The position numbers and the translations under genes were made by a program. A stretch of DNA of 64,000 bases from Oxalobacteraceae bacterium (lineage in GTDB: Bacteria > Pseudomonadota > Gammaproteobacteria > Burkholderiales > Burkholderiaceae_D), in NCBI GenBank assembly GCA_013284265.1, contig JABTBR010000019.1:1-64000 (forward strand), in the 5' to 3' direction. Numbering within the stretch: position 1 is the stretch's first letter; each line of letters begins with the position of its first letter. The notes below the pieces were generated by a model. The model made no database searches and had not been told where the DNA came from. It saw nothing but the letters and a program-made list of their open reading frames with translations. Below, in pieces: positions 45,611 through 54,655 of the stretch.

Positions 45611-48600
45611 ATGAGCGCAATTAACCTCGCGGCAACTATCCACGTCTGTGAAGATACCAACGGCACCTTCGACATCCGCGCCATTCTGGCCGATGCCGGC
45701 TTCACCACGCCGGGCGCCTTGAACATCGATTCCTTCGCGGTCATTCTGCCGGACGGCAATATCGAAGTAGACAATACGCCGCTGTTCGGCACCGTTGACG
45801 CCGACACGATCTACGTGCGTCCGGGCCAGTGGCATGTGAACTACAACGGCGATTTCGCCACCTTCGAACTGGTCGTCGACCAGGGCGGCGGCGATGAAGT
45901 CACGCTGAGCCTGCAAGTATTCGTGGACCCTGTCAATGACGCGCCGACCGCGCTTGACAAGGACTTCATCCTGAACGATGGCGCGCCGGTGGTACTGGGC
46001 GAGGCCGATTTCGGCTTCAACGATCCGGTCGAACACGACGGCTTCAAGGCCGTCATCATCACCTCGCTGCCGACCGCCGGCACCGTCACGTTGAATGGTG
46101 TGGCCGTGGCCGCTGGTACCGAAGTGGCCATCGCCGACATCCGTGCAGGTCAGCTGGCCTTCGTGCCTAGCGCGACCTCGGCCGGTACCTTCGACATCGG
46201 CTTCAAGGTGCGCGACGCAGGCGGCCTGGTGGGCTGCGGCGCCGCCGACACCAGCGCCACCCCGAATCACCTGACGTTTACCGTGCCACTGGCGCACCTG
46301 GGCGACTTCGTCTGGAACGATAGCAACGCCAATGGCGTACAAGATGGCGGCGAAACCGGTATCGCCGGCGTGACCGTGCAGCTGAAAGACGCCGGCGGCG
46401 CCGTGGTCGCGACCACCACCACCGATGGCACGGGCGCCTACCACTTCGACGTGAGCGGCGGCACCTACTCGGTCACCGTGCAAACCCCGGCCGGCTACGC
46501 CGTGTCGGACAAGGACCAGGGCGGCAACGACGCGCTCGACAGCGATATCGATGCGAGCGGCAACACCGGCGCCATCACGCTGGCACCGGGCCAGACCAAC
46601 AATACGATAGACGCGGGCCTGTACAAGACCGCCGCGCTGGGCGACACCGTCTGGCTCGACACCAACCGCAATGGCCAGCAGGATGCGGGCGAAGCGGGCG
46701 TGGCCGGCGTCAAGGTCACGCTGCTGGACGCGAACGGCAACGCCGTGGGCGCGGCCGTGAGCACCGATGCGGCCGGCCACTACCAGTTCAGCGGCCTCAA
46801 GCCAGGCAGCTATAGCGTGGTCTTCGACAAGACCACCTTGCCGGCCAACCATGACTTCACCGCGGCCAAGCAGGGCGGCGATGCGGCCAAGGATTCCGAC
46901 GTGGACGCGAGCGGCCACAGCGCCACCGTGCTGCTGGCCGCCGGCGACAACAATGTCGATATCGATGCCGGTATCGTCGCCCGTCCGGCCACCCTGGGCG
47001 ACCGCGTGTGGGAAGACAAGAACGCCAACGGTGTGCAGGACGCGGGTGAAGCCGGCATCGCCGGCGTGGCCGTGGACCTGAAGGATGCGCAGGGCAATGT
47101 CGTCAAATCGACCAGCACCGATGCCAACGGCAACTACAGCTTCACCGTCGATCCAGGCACCTATTCGGTGTCGGTCACCCCGGGCGCCGGCTACAACATC
47201 AGCGCCAGGGACCAGGGCGGCAACGACGCTACCGACAGCGACATCGACGCGGCCGGCCAGAGCGCCGCCGTGACCCTGGCGGCGGGTGAAGTCAACAATA
47301 CCATCGACGCCGGCCTGTACAAGAACGCCTCGCTGGGCGACAAGGTCTGGCTCGACGCCGACCGCGATGGCGTGCAGGATGCAAACGAAGTGGGCAAGGA
47401 CGGCGTGACCGTCAATCTGCTCGACGCCGGTGGCGCCGTGGTGGCCAGCACCGTCACTGCCAATGGCGGCGCCTACCTGTTCGACAACCTCAAGCCAGGC
47501 ACGTACAGCGTACAGTTCGACAAGGCCAGCCTGCCAAGCGGCTACAGCTTCACCGGCAAGGATCTGGGCGGCGACTACCATACCGACTCCGACGCGGATC
47601 AGGCCACCGGCAAGACCATCGCGATCAAGCTGAATTCGGGCGACGCGGTGCTGACCGTGGACGCCGGCATTGTGGCGCCGCTGTCGCACCTGGGTGACAC
47701 CGTCTGGGAAGACAAGAACGCCAACGGCCTGCAGGACGGCGGCGAGAGCGGCATTGCCGGCATCACCGTGCAACTGAAGGACGCCGCCGGCGCCGTGCTG
47801 CGCACCACCACCACCGACGGCAGCGGCCACTACAACTTCGACGTTGAAGCCGGCACTTACTCGATCAATGTCGCCACCGGCGCCTACAAGGTCAGCGCCA
47901 AGGACGTGGGCGCCAACGACGCCATCGACAGCGACATCGGCGCCACCGGCCAGAGCGCCAATGTCACCATCGGCGTCGGCGAAACCAATAACACCCTGGA
48001 CGCGGGTCTGTACAAGAATGCCGCGCTGGGCGACCGCGTCTGGCTCGACAGCAACCAGAACGGCGTGCAGGATGCCGGTGAAGCCGGCGTGTGCGGCGTG
48101 AAGATCAAGCTGCTCGACGCGAATGGCGTGCAAGTGGGCAGCACCCAGACCACCGATGCCAACGGCAACTACCTGTTCAGCGACCTGAAGCCTGGCAGCT
48201 ACAGCGTGCAGCTCGACAAGGCCTCGCTGCCGAAAGCCTACACCATCACGGCCCAGGACCAGGGCGGCAACGATGCCATCGATTCCGACGCCAACAGCGA
48301 CGGCAAGTCCGGCCTGGTGACCCTGACGTCCGGCCAGACCGACCGCAGCACGGACATCGGCCTGGTGGCCGGCGCCCAGATCGGCGACAAAGTCTGGTGC
48401 GACGCCAATGCCAACGGCATCCAGGACGCGGGCGAAGCGGGCATCGGCGGCGTGACGGTATCGCTGCTCAATGAAGCGGGCTCCGTGATCGGCAGCACCA
48501 AGACCGATGCCAGCGGCAGCTATCTGTTCAAGGACCTGAACGCCGGCAAGTACTCGCTGGCCTTCGCCGAAACCAGTGGTTATGTGTTCACCAAGCGCGA

Positions 48601-50086
48601 TGCATCCGGTTCCACCGATGCCAACGATTCCGACGCGCAGGCTGGCAACTATGGTGCGGCTGGCAATGGCAAGACCATCCAGACCACGCTGGCCGTGGGC
48701 GAGTCCGACCGCAGCTGGGATGCCGGCATGGTCAAGGCCGCCAGCATTGGCGACCGCGTGTGGGAAGACTTGAACTACAACGGCGTGCAGGACAGCGGCG
48801 AAAGCGGCATCTGCGGCGTGACCGTGGAACTGCACGACGCCGCCACCAACGCGCTGATCGCTACCAAGCTCACCGACAGCAATGGCAACTATCTGTTTGG
48901 CGGCCTGCAGGCCGGCAACTACAAGGTGGATGTCATCAAGGGCAGCAGCTGGAACTTCACCAAGACCAATCAGGGCAGCAACGACGCCGCCGATTCCGAT
49001 GTGACGGCCATCGCTTCCGGTTCGAACACCGGCCGCAGCGGTGTGATCAGCCTGAGCGCGGGCGAGAACGACAGCAGCATTGATGCCGGCCTGTACCGCA
49101 AAGCCAGCATCGGCGACAAGGTCTGGCGCGACAGCAATCACAACGGCCTGCAGGATTCCGGCGAAGAAGGCATCGGCAATATCCGCGTGTCCCTGTTTGA
49201 CGGCAATAACAATCAGGTCGGCAATACCGTCCTGACCGACGGCAACGGCAACTACAAATTCGCCGACCTGAACCCGGGTACCTACTACCTGAAGTTCGAC
49301 AAAGCCAATGTCGCCTTCAAGGGCTACAACATGAGCGACTGGAAGTGGGGCGTGAAGAACGTCGGCGGCGACGACAGCCGCGACTCCGACGTGGCCGGCG
49401 ACGGCATCAGCAAGGTCAATATCACGTACACCGACAAGACCACGCTGATTTCCGGCGAAAACGACATGAGCTGGGATGCGACGATCACGCCTATCGTGAT
49501 CGACCTGAACGGCGACGGCGTGCACACCATTGCCCGCAGCGCCTTCGCAGGCAGCTTCGACTTGCTCGGTACCGGCAAGGCGATCCAGAGCGGCTGGGTC
49601 TCGGCCAGCGACGGCATGCTGGCGGTCGACGGCAACGGCAACGGCAGCATCGACAGCATCGCCGAACTGTTTGGCGGCCTGTCCAAAGGCGACGGTTTCG
49701 CCAAGCTGGCCAGCTACGACTCGAACGGCGATGGCCTGGTCGACGCCCATGACAGCGGCTTCGGCGCGCTGCGCATCTGGCAGGACGCCAACAGCAACGG
49801 CAAGACCGATGCCGGCGAACTGCTGTCGCTGCAGGATGCAGGCGTGAGCAGCCTGGTGGTGGCCTTCAAGGAAATGCCTTTCCTCGACGCCAACAACAAT
49901 CTGCACCTGGAGCGCAGCAGCGCCACCCTGAGCAGCGGCGCCACGGTCGACATGACGGACGTGTACTTCAACGTGGCAGCGGCCGATGCCGCCGCCGCCG
50001 GCATCACGACGCCGACCATCGCCGACCTGTTGCAGGACCACAGCCAGGTGACCCTGATCGGCCAGTGCGAAGTACAGATCGCCTAA
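45611..50086 (+). CDS. Large calcium-binding SdrD_B-like repeat protein, probably type I secreted
   Basis: A 1491-residue acidic protein without a signal peptide. Residues 1-225 form cadherin/Ig-like domains. Nine SdrD_B-type repeats start near residues 230, 343, 462, 575, 694, 806, 924, 1046 and 1167. Each opens with (L/I)GDxVWxDxNxNGxQDxGE, whose acidic loop resembles the Ca-binding site of staphylococcal B repeats. The C-terminal 200 residues resemble RTX-protein ends, with PIVIDLNGDGVHT, DGNGNGSID and DSNGDGLVDAHDSGF. The lack of a signal peptide plus this tail suggests type I export, but no exporter genes are in the window. Likely role: surface adhesion or biofilm matrix (inference). Confidence 0.85.
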   Translation: MSAINLAATIHVCEDTNGTFDIRAILADAGFTTPGALNIDSFAVILPDGNIEVDNTPLFGTVDADTIYVRPGQWHVNYNGDFATFELVVDQGGGDEVTLSLQVFVDPVNDAPTALDKDFILNDGAPVVLGEADFGFNDPVEHDGFKAVIITSLPTAGTVTLNGVAVAAGTEVAIADIRAGQLAFVPSATSAGTFDIGFKVRDAGGLVGCGAADTSATPNHLTFTVPLAHLGDFVWNDSNANGVQDGGETGIAGVTVQLKDAGGAVVATTTTDGTGAYHFDVSGGTYSVTVQTPAGYAVSDKDQGGNDALDSDIDASGNTGAITLAPGQTNNTIDAGLYKTAALGDTVWLDTNRNGQQDAGEAGVAGVKVTLLDANGNAVGAAVSTDAAGHYQFSGLKPGSYSVVFDKTTLPANHDFTAAKQGGDAAKDSDVDASGHSATVLLAAGDNNVDIDAGIVARPATLGDRVWEDKNANGVQDAGEAGIAGVAVDLKDAQGNVVKSTSTDANGNYSFTVDPGTYSVSVTPGAGYNISARDQGGNDATDSDIDAAGQSAAVTLAAGEVNNTIDAGLYKNASLGDKVWLDADRDGVQDANEVGKDGVTVNLLDAGGAVVASTVTANGGAYLFDNLKPGTYSVQFDKASLPSGYSFTGKDLGGDYHTDSDADQATGKTIAIKLNSGDAVLTVDAGIVAPLSHLGDTVWEDKNANGLQDGGESGIAGITVQLKDAAGAVLRTTTTDGSGHYNFDVEAGTYSINVATGAYKVSAKDVGANDAIDSDIGATGQSANVTIGVGETNNTLDAGLYKNAALGDRVWLDSNQNGVQDAGEAGVCGVKIKLLDANGVQVGSTQTTDANGNYLFSDLKPGSYSVQLDKASLPKAYTITAQDQGGNDAIDSDANSDGKSGLVTLTSGQTDRSTDIGLVAGAQIGDKVWCDANANGIQDAGEAGIGGVTVSLLNEAGSVIGSTKTDASGSYLFKDLNAGKYSLAFAETSGYVFTKRDASGSTDANDSDAQAGNYGAAGNGKTIQTTLAVGESDRSWDAGMVKAASIGDRVWEDLNYNGVQDSGESGICGVTVELHDAATNALIATKLTDSNGNYLFGGLQAGNYKVDVIKGSSWNFTKTNQGSNDAADSDVTAIASGSNTGRSGVISLSAGENDSSIDAGLYRKASIGDKVWRDSNHNGLQDSGEEGIGNIRVSLFDGNNNQVGNTVLTDGNGNYKFADLNPGTYYLKFDKANVAFKGYNMSDWKWGVKNVGGDDSRDSDVAGDGISKVNITYTDKTTLISGENDMSWDATITPIVIDLNGDGVHTIARSAFAGSFDLLGTGKAIQSGWVSASDGMLAVDGNGNGSIDSIAELFGGLSKGDGFAKLASYDSNGDGLVDAHDSGFGALRIWQDANSNGKTDAGELLSLQDAGVSSLVVAFKEMPFLDANNNLHLERSSATLSSGATVDMTDVYFNVAAADAAAAGITTPTIADLLQDHSQVTLIGQCEVQIA
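46298..48379 (+). repeat. Three tandem two-domain super-repeats inside the SdrD-like gene
   Basis: Repeats 1-6 alternate between an A type (about 113 residues, ending NNTIDAGLYK or similar) and a B type (about 119 residues, with LKPGSYSVxFDKxxLP). A+B units begin at 46298, 46994 and 47690 and end at 48379, giving periods of 696, 696 and 690 bp. Repeats 7-9 (118-122 residues) do not follow the alternation. Confidence 0.85.
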
Positions 50087-50113
50087 GTAAATCGTTTCAG
50101 CAGCACAGTAGGG

Positions 50114-50135
50114 CCGCCGCAGAAGTTTGCGGCGG
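50114..50135 (+). other. Intergenic stem-loop between the giant gene and the PEP-CTERM gene
   Basis: CCGCCGCA (50114-50121) pairs with TGCGGCGG (50128-50135). It is followed by TAAAAAA rather than a T run, so it is a poor terminator on the + strand. It may protect the upstream mRNA end or adjust read-through into the gene at 50173. Confidence 0.5.
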
Positions 50136-50172
50136 TAAAAAAGCAAGCAAACCTTTATAGAAAACTGAGAAC

Positions 50173-50850
50173 ATGAAAACCACCTTCAACACCGTCCTGC
50201 GCGCCGCCGCCGTTGCCGCCGCTTCCCTGATCCTGGCTGGCGCAGCCCAGGCTGCCGCTCCTGTCCTGGGCAATGCTGGCGCCAGCACCCTGATTCTGAC
50301 CGCCGCTGGAGGCAACTTCGGCAACGCCAGCCCAGCGCTGACCGTTCCGGCCTGGACCGTCAGCTTCAACAGCAACACCTTCCTGGCCTTCTGCATCGAG
50401 CCAAGCCAGGCGATGTCGGTCGCTTCGACCGATTACAGCGCAGGCAGCTTCAACGCCTCGAACAGCGTCAAGCGCCTGTATGAGGGCTACTACACCCAGT
50501 TCGCCGCCAATCCGGGCCAAAACAAGGCGCTGGTCGCCGGTTTCCAGCTGGCCCTGTGGGAACTGAATAACGACGATAGCAACCTGCTGTCCGGCGCGTT
50601 GGCATTGAAGAGCTCCTACACCGGCAACAGCGCCGCCGTGTTCAGCAACGCCCAGTCCATGCTGAGCTACGCACTGGACACCAACAACGCCATCGCCAAT
50701 ACCTACAGCTACACCCGCTTCAGCAGCGCTTCCTCGCAGGACGTGCTGACCGTGTCGGCCGTGCCGGAAGCCGATACCTGGGCCATGATGGCCGCCGGTC
50801 TGGGCATGCTGGCCTTCGTCCAGCGCCGCAAGGCACGCAAGGCCGCTTAA
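50173..50850 (+). CDS. PEP-CTERM protein with a thioester-domain-like Cys-Gln pair
   Basis: A 225-residue exported protein. The signal peptide ends about residue 28 (GAAQAAA). At the C-terminus VPEADTWAMMAAGLGMLAFVQRRKARKAA is a PEP-CTERM sorting signal, cut by an exosortase during export. Between them, FLAFCIEPSQ with Cys74 and GFQLALWELNND with Gln125 match the two halves of the TED/TQXA thioester motif of Gram-positive adhesins, in which Cys and Gln form a reactive bond. It lies 86 bp after the SdrD-like giant. Covalent surface binding is inference. Confidence 0.78.
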   Translation: MKTTFNTVLRAAAVAAASLILAGAAQAAAPVLGNAGASTLILTAAGGNFGNASPALTVPAWTVSFNSNTFLAFCIEPSQAMSVASTDYSAGSFNASNSVKRLYEGYYTQFAANPGQNKALVAGFQLALWELNNDDSNLLSGALALKSSYTGNSAAVFSNAQSMLSYALDTNNAIANTYSYTRFSSASSQDVLTVSAVPEADTWAMMAAGLGMLAFVQRRKARKAA

Positions 50851-50892
50851 TAGCGCCTTAAACGCCTGCTAATAGCACACTGAAGTACCCGG

Positions 50893-50919
50893 AACACCGC
50901 TCCCAGTGAGCGGTGTTTC
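50893..50919 (+). terminator. Hairpin after the PEP-CTERM gene, probable terminator
   Basis: A perfect 10-bp stem, AACACCGCTC (50893-50902) and GAGCGGTGTT (50908-50917), closes over CCAGT. The T run after it is short, so efficiency is uncertain. It separates the PEP-CTERM gene from lolC. Confidence 0.6.
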
Positions 50920-50983
50920 ACGCATGAAATGCTATTTATATGGCACACTGCGCTCTTACACGATTTCCCCCTCGTCGGAGCCC

Positions 50984-52249
50984 ATGAGTATTATCCAGAA
51001 TCTGCCGTTTGAATGGCTGGTTGGCCTGCGCTACACGCGCGCCGGCAAGCGCAGCGGCCGCAACAGTTTTATCTCCTTTATCTCCCTCATTTCCATGGCC
51101 GGCATCGGCCTCGGCGTGGCCGCCCTGATCGTGGTGCTGTCCGTGATGAACGGCTTCCAGAAGGAAGTGACCGACCGCATGCTGTCCGTGCTGGCCCACG
51201 TGGAAGTGTTCGACGCGCGCGGCTCCATGCCCGACTGGCAGGCCGCCGCCGCCGCCGCGCGCAGCAATCCCGAAGTGGCCGGCGCCGCGCCCTTTGTCGA
51301 GACCCAGGGCATGCTGGTGCGCGACGACGTGCTGCGTCCGTCCATCATCCGCGGCGTGCTGCCGGAGCAGGAACCGAACGTCTCCGACGTGGCCAAGCAG
51401 GTGCGCCACGGCAGTTTCAATGACTTGCAGCCGGGTGCCTACAATATCGTGCTGGGTGTGGAACTGGCCCGTGCGCTGCATGTGAACCTGGGCGAGAAGG
51501 TCACGCTGGCACTGGCCCAGGGCCAGGCCACGCCGGCCGGCGTGCTGCCGCGCATGCGCTCGTTTACCGTCACCGGCATCTTCGAGGCCGGCCACAATGA
51601 ATTCGATTCCGCGCTGGCCTTCGTACATATCACCGACGCCGAAAAACTGCTGCGCCTCGATGCGCCGTCCGGCCTGCGTCTGCGCCTGGTGGACATGCAC
51701 CGCGCGCCGCAGGTGGCGCTGGACCTGAAGCGCAGCATGCCGGGCGACCTGATCATGCGCGACTGGTCCAAGCTGAACGCCAACTGGTTCGCCGCCGTGC
51801 AGACCGAAAAGCGCATGATGTTCATCATCCTCACCCTGATCATCGCCGTGGCCGCGTTCAACCTGGTGTCCACGCTGGTGATGACGGTGACCGACAAGCA
51901 GGCCGACATCGCCATCCTGCGCACCCTGGGCGCTGCGCCGCGTTCGATCATGAAGATTTTCATGATCCAGGGCGCGCTGGTAGGCATCCTGGGCACGCTG
52001 TGCGGCGTGGGCCTGGGCGTGCTGGTGGCGCTGAACATCGACGTGATCGTGCCCTTCATCGAACATCTGCTGGGCGTGCAGTTCCTGTCGAAGGATATCT
52101 ACTACATCAGTTCCGTGCCGTCCGACCTGCGCTGGCCGGACGTGTTCAAGATCGGCGGCGTGGCCGTGATACTGGCCTTTGTGGCCACGATCTACCCGAG
52201 CTGGTGGGCCGCCCGCGTGAAACCGGCCGAGGCGCTGCGTTATGAATAA
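50984..52249 (+). CDS. lolC: Lipoprotein-releasing ABC transporter permease LolC/E
   Basis: A 421-residue permease of the Lol system, which extracts lipoproteins from the inner membrane for delivery to LolA. The N-terminus [49 protein letters not shown] is the family signature. A large periplasmic loop and three C-terminal helices follow ([34 protein letters not shown] is the FtsX coupling region). Only one permease is encoded here, suggesting a LolF-like homodimer unless another copy exists. The ATG at 50984 fits the family start. It overlaps lolD by eight bases. Confidence 0.93.
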   Translation: MSIIQNLPFEWLVGLRYTRAGKRSGRNSFISFISLISMAGIGLGVAALIVVLSVMNGFQKEVTDRMLSVLAHVEVFDARGSMPDWQAAAAAARSNPEVAGAAPFVETQGMLVRDDVLRPSIIRGVLPEQEPNVSDVAKQVRHGSFNDLQPGAYNIVLGVELARALHVNLGEKVTLALAQGQATPAGVLPRMRSFTVTGIFEAGHNEFDSALAFVHITDAEKLLRLDAPSGLRLRLVDMHRAPQVALDLKRSMPGDLIMRDWSKLNANWFAAVQTEKRMMFIILTLIIAVAAFNLVSTLVMTVTDKQADIAILRTLGAAPRSIMKIFMIQGALVGILGTLCGVGLGVLVALNIDVIVPFIEHLLGVQFLSKDIYYISSVPSDLRWPDVFKIGGVAVILAFVATIYPSWWAARVKPAEALRYE

Positions 52250-53030
52250 GCCAGAGAACGTAACAATGAGTGCGACAACGAATATGCCAATGAATACGCC
52301 AACGGGTGCGCCGACACCCAAGCCATCCAACGATCAGGCCATCGTGCTGTCCTGCCGGGGTTTGGGCAAGACCTTCACCCAGGGCAGTTACTCGGTGCAG
52401 GTCCTGAACGGCATCGACATCGACGTGCGGCGCGGCGAGCGCGTGGCCATCGTCGGCGCTTCCGGCTCCGGCAAATCCACGCTGCTGCATCTGCTGGGCG
52501 GACTCGATACGCCCACGCGCGGCAGCGTCACCCTGCTGGGCAAGGACTTCGCCAGCCTGAATGAAAAGGCACGCGGCGACCTGCGCAATGCCTCACTGGG
52601 CTTCGTCTACCAGTTCCACCATCTGCTGCCGGAATTCAGTGCGCTCGATAACGTGGCCATGCCGCTGATGATACGGCGCGTCAAGCGCGCGCAGGCCGCC
52701 GACGCGGCCCGGCAGATCCTCACCCGCGTGAATCTGGCCAAGCGCGTGACCCACGTGCCGGGCGAACTGTCCGGCGGCGAACGTCAGCGAGTGGCCCTGG
52801 CGCGCGCGCTGGTTACCCAGCCGGCCTGCGTGCTGGCCGACGAGCCGACCGGCAATCTGGATCACGCCACGGCCGAACAGATCTTCGACCTGATGCTCGA
52901 ATTGTCGCGCACCTTGGGAACCGCCTTCGTCATCGTCACCCACGATATCGAGCTGGCACGCCGCTGCGACCGCATCCTGCGCCTGACCGACCAGGGCCTG
53001 CAGGCGGAAACGGCGCACGCCGCGGCCTAG
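52242..53030 (+). CDS. lolD: Lipoprotein-releasing ABC transporter ATP-binding protein LolD
   Basis: A 262-residue ABC ATPase. Walker A is GASGSGKST, the Q-loop lies in [24 protein letters not shown] (the FHHLLPEF stretch is typical of LolD), the signature is ELSGGERQR, Walker B is [11 protein letters not shown] and the H-loop is VIVTHD. The first 30 residues ([19 protein letters not shown]) are a low-complexity tail; translation could instead begin at internal ATGs at 52266, 52287 or 52293. It pairs with LolC. Confidence 0.95.
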   Translation: MNKPENVTMSATTNMPMNTPTGAPTPKPSNDQAIVLSCRGLGKTFTQGSYSVQVLNGIDIDVRRGERVAIVGASGSGKSTLLHLLGGLDTPTRGSVTLLGKDFASLNEKARGDLRNASLGFVYQFHHLLPEFSALDNVAMPLMIRRVKRAQAADAARQILTRVNLAKRVTHVPGELSGGERQRVALARALVTQPACVLADEPTGNLDHATAEQIFDLMLELSRTLGTAFVIVTHDIELARRCDRILRLTDQGLQAETAHAAA

Positions 53031-53049
53031 GCCGGCACAGGATCAGCGT

Positions 53050-53853
53050 ATGTGGATCGACACCCACTGCCATCTGGACGCGCATGAATTCGGCGCCGAA
53101 TCGGCCGCCCAGGCGCGGCTGGCCGGGGAGCAGGGCGTTGGCATGATCGTGCTGCCGGCGGTGGAGGTGGCCAACTTCGGCATCGTCGCCGAACTGGCTG
53201 CCGGCGTGGACAATGCCTGCTATGCGCTGGGCATCCATCCTATTTATGTACCGCAGGCCAGCGAGGACGATCTGCTGACCCTGCGCGCCCAGGTCGGCGC
53301 CGCCATGGCCGATCCGCGCATGGTGGCCATCGGCGAGATCGGTCTGGACTTCTTCCTGCCGATGCTGACCGAGCCGGCCATGCGCGACAAGCAGATCCAC
53401 TTCTTCCGCGAGCAACTGCGCATCGCGCGCGACTTCGAGCTGCCGGTGCTGATGCATGTGCGTAAATCGCAGGACCAGGTGCTCAAGCACGCACGCCAGA
53501 TCCGTCCCGCCGGCGGCATCGCCCATGCCTTCAACGGCAGCTTCCAGCAGGCGCAAGGCTATATCGATCTCGGTTTCAAACTGGGCTTTGGTGGCGCCAT
53601 GACCTTCACCCGCGCGCTGCAAATCCGCCGGCTGGCGGTGGAATTGCCGCTGTCGGCCATCGTGCTGGAAACCGACGCACCCGATATCTCCCCCAGCTGG
53701 GTCCATCCGGGCCGCAACAGCCCCGACCAGATTCCCCGCATCGGCGCCGTGCTGGCCGAGCTGCGCGGCGTCTCCATCGCCGAAATCGCCGCCACCACCA
53801 CGGCCAATGCCCAGTCCGCCTTGCCGCGGATGACAGTGTCGGCAAAAAGATAA
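53050..53853 (+). CDS. tatD: TatD family metal-dependent hydrolase
   Basis: A 267-residue TIM-barrel hydrolase. Metal ligands are in WIDTHCHLDAHEF (HxH), AIGEIGLDFF (Glu), VLMHVRKSQ (His) and VLETDAPDISPSW (Asp). TatD proteins act as DNases or D-aminoacyl hydrolases in the cytoplasm. It lies 19 bases after lolD, as in many betaproteobacteria where this lol-tatD block is close to comEC. Which TatD paralogue it is cannot be told. Confidence 0.92.
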   Translation: MWIDTHCHLDAHEFGAESAAQARLAGEQGVGMIVLPAVEVANFGIVAELAAGVDNACYALGIHPIYVPQASEDDLLTLRAQVGAAMADPRMVAIGEIGLDFFLPMLTEPAMRDKQIHFFREQLRIARDFELPVLMHVRKSQDQVLKHARQIRPAGGIAHAFNGSFQQAQGYIDLGFKLGFGGAMTFTRALQIRRLAVELPLSAIVLETDAPDISPSWVHPGRNSPDQIPRIGAVLAELRGVSIAEIAATTTANAQSALPRMTVSAKR

Positions 53854-53975
53854 TTCCTCTAAGTAATTGTTGTAGCTGCGCCCTGATTGATGGACAATTA
53901 GTTCCTGATGTCACGTTTTCCAGTCTGTTGTTGCCTGTCTGTCGTTCGATTGCAGCACCATAACAAGGAGGGGAA

Positions 53976-54617
53976 ATGGGACCTTACCATAGCCAAATGA
54001 CAGCCCTGCTGCTGGTCCTGAGCAGCGTGGGCGCGGCCCGGGCGGAAGGTATATCCGACTGCTACGCCGCCGCCGAAGCCACCAATCAATTCCTCGAAGA
54101 CAACCCTGTCGCCGCCGATGTGCGGCGCAGGGTCAATAGCATGATGAACTCCGCCATGGAGCACTGTGAACGTGGCCGGGTGGGCAAGGGCATGGCCATT
54201 TACAGCGCGATCAGCACGCAGCTGGAACAGTCGGGGCGGGGCAGCCGGACGTCGGAATGGCAGACCGATTTTGGCCCGATGAGCCTGCAAACCTCCGGCA
54301 ATCGCGTGCGGGGAAATTATCCCCAGTATGAAGGCCGCATCGTTGGCGAGATCGACCGGCGCGGGGATTTGCGGGGGTATTGGATACAGCCGCAGGCGAA
54401 AATGCGCTGCCGCAGCGAGCGCGAGGGCAGCCTGTTCTGGGGCACGCTGACGCTGCGCGATATCGGCGGCAATGCTTTCACTGGTGAATATGCCTATTGC
54501 GACGAACCATATGGCTCCGGCGGCCGCTGGAACGGCCAGTTGAGCCGCAGTTCCCGGCCCGCCAATCAGCCGCCAGTCCGGCGCGCGCCGCCGTCGGCCA
54601 ATGCGCCCTTGAACTGA
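53976..54617 (+). CDS. Hypothetical exported protein
   Basis: A 213-residue protein I do not recognise. The signal peptide is short (TALLLVLSSVGAARAEG, cleavage near residue 23). A helical part with two cysteines follows (ISDCYAAAEATNQFLEDN, SAMEHCERGRVGKG). The second half looks beta-rich with YEGRIVGEIDRRGDLRGYWIQPQ, CRSEREGSLFWGTLTLRDIGGNAFTGEY and a third and fourth cysteine. The end is a proline-rich tail. The GxxWGxxxL pattern recalls small periplasmic lipocalin-like or MORN-like proteins, but this is weak. AAGGAGGGG lies upstream of the ATG. Confidence 0.65.
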   Translation: MGPYHSQMTALLLVLSSVGAARAEGISDCYAAAEATNQFLEDNPVAADVRRRVNSMMNSAMEHCERGRVGKGMAIYSAISTQLEQSGRGSRTSEWQTDFGPMSLQTSGNRVRGNYPQYEGRIVGEIDRRGDLRGYWIQPQAKMRCRSEREGSLFWGTLTLRDIGGNAFTGEYAYCDEPYGSGGRWNGQLSRSSRPANQPPVRRAPPSANAPLN

Positions 54618-54655
54618 TCTTAAGCTCCATTTCTTGATGTCAAACCGGGAGAACG

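Noticed and set aside
45512..50146. Open frame of 1544 codons on the minus strand covering the whole giant SdrD-like gene
   Set aside because: It is a by-product of strong third-position GC bias and of the repeated D/N/G-rich codons. The translation is a repetitive A/V/H/R-rich mix with no motif, no ribosome site, and the repeats follow those of the sense gene.
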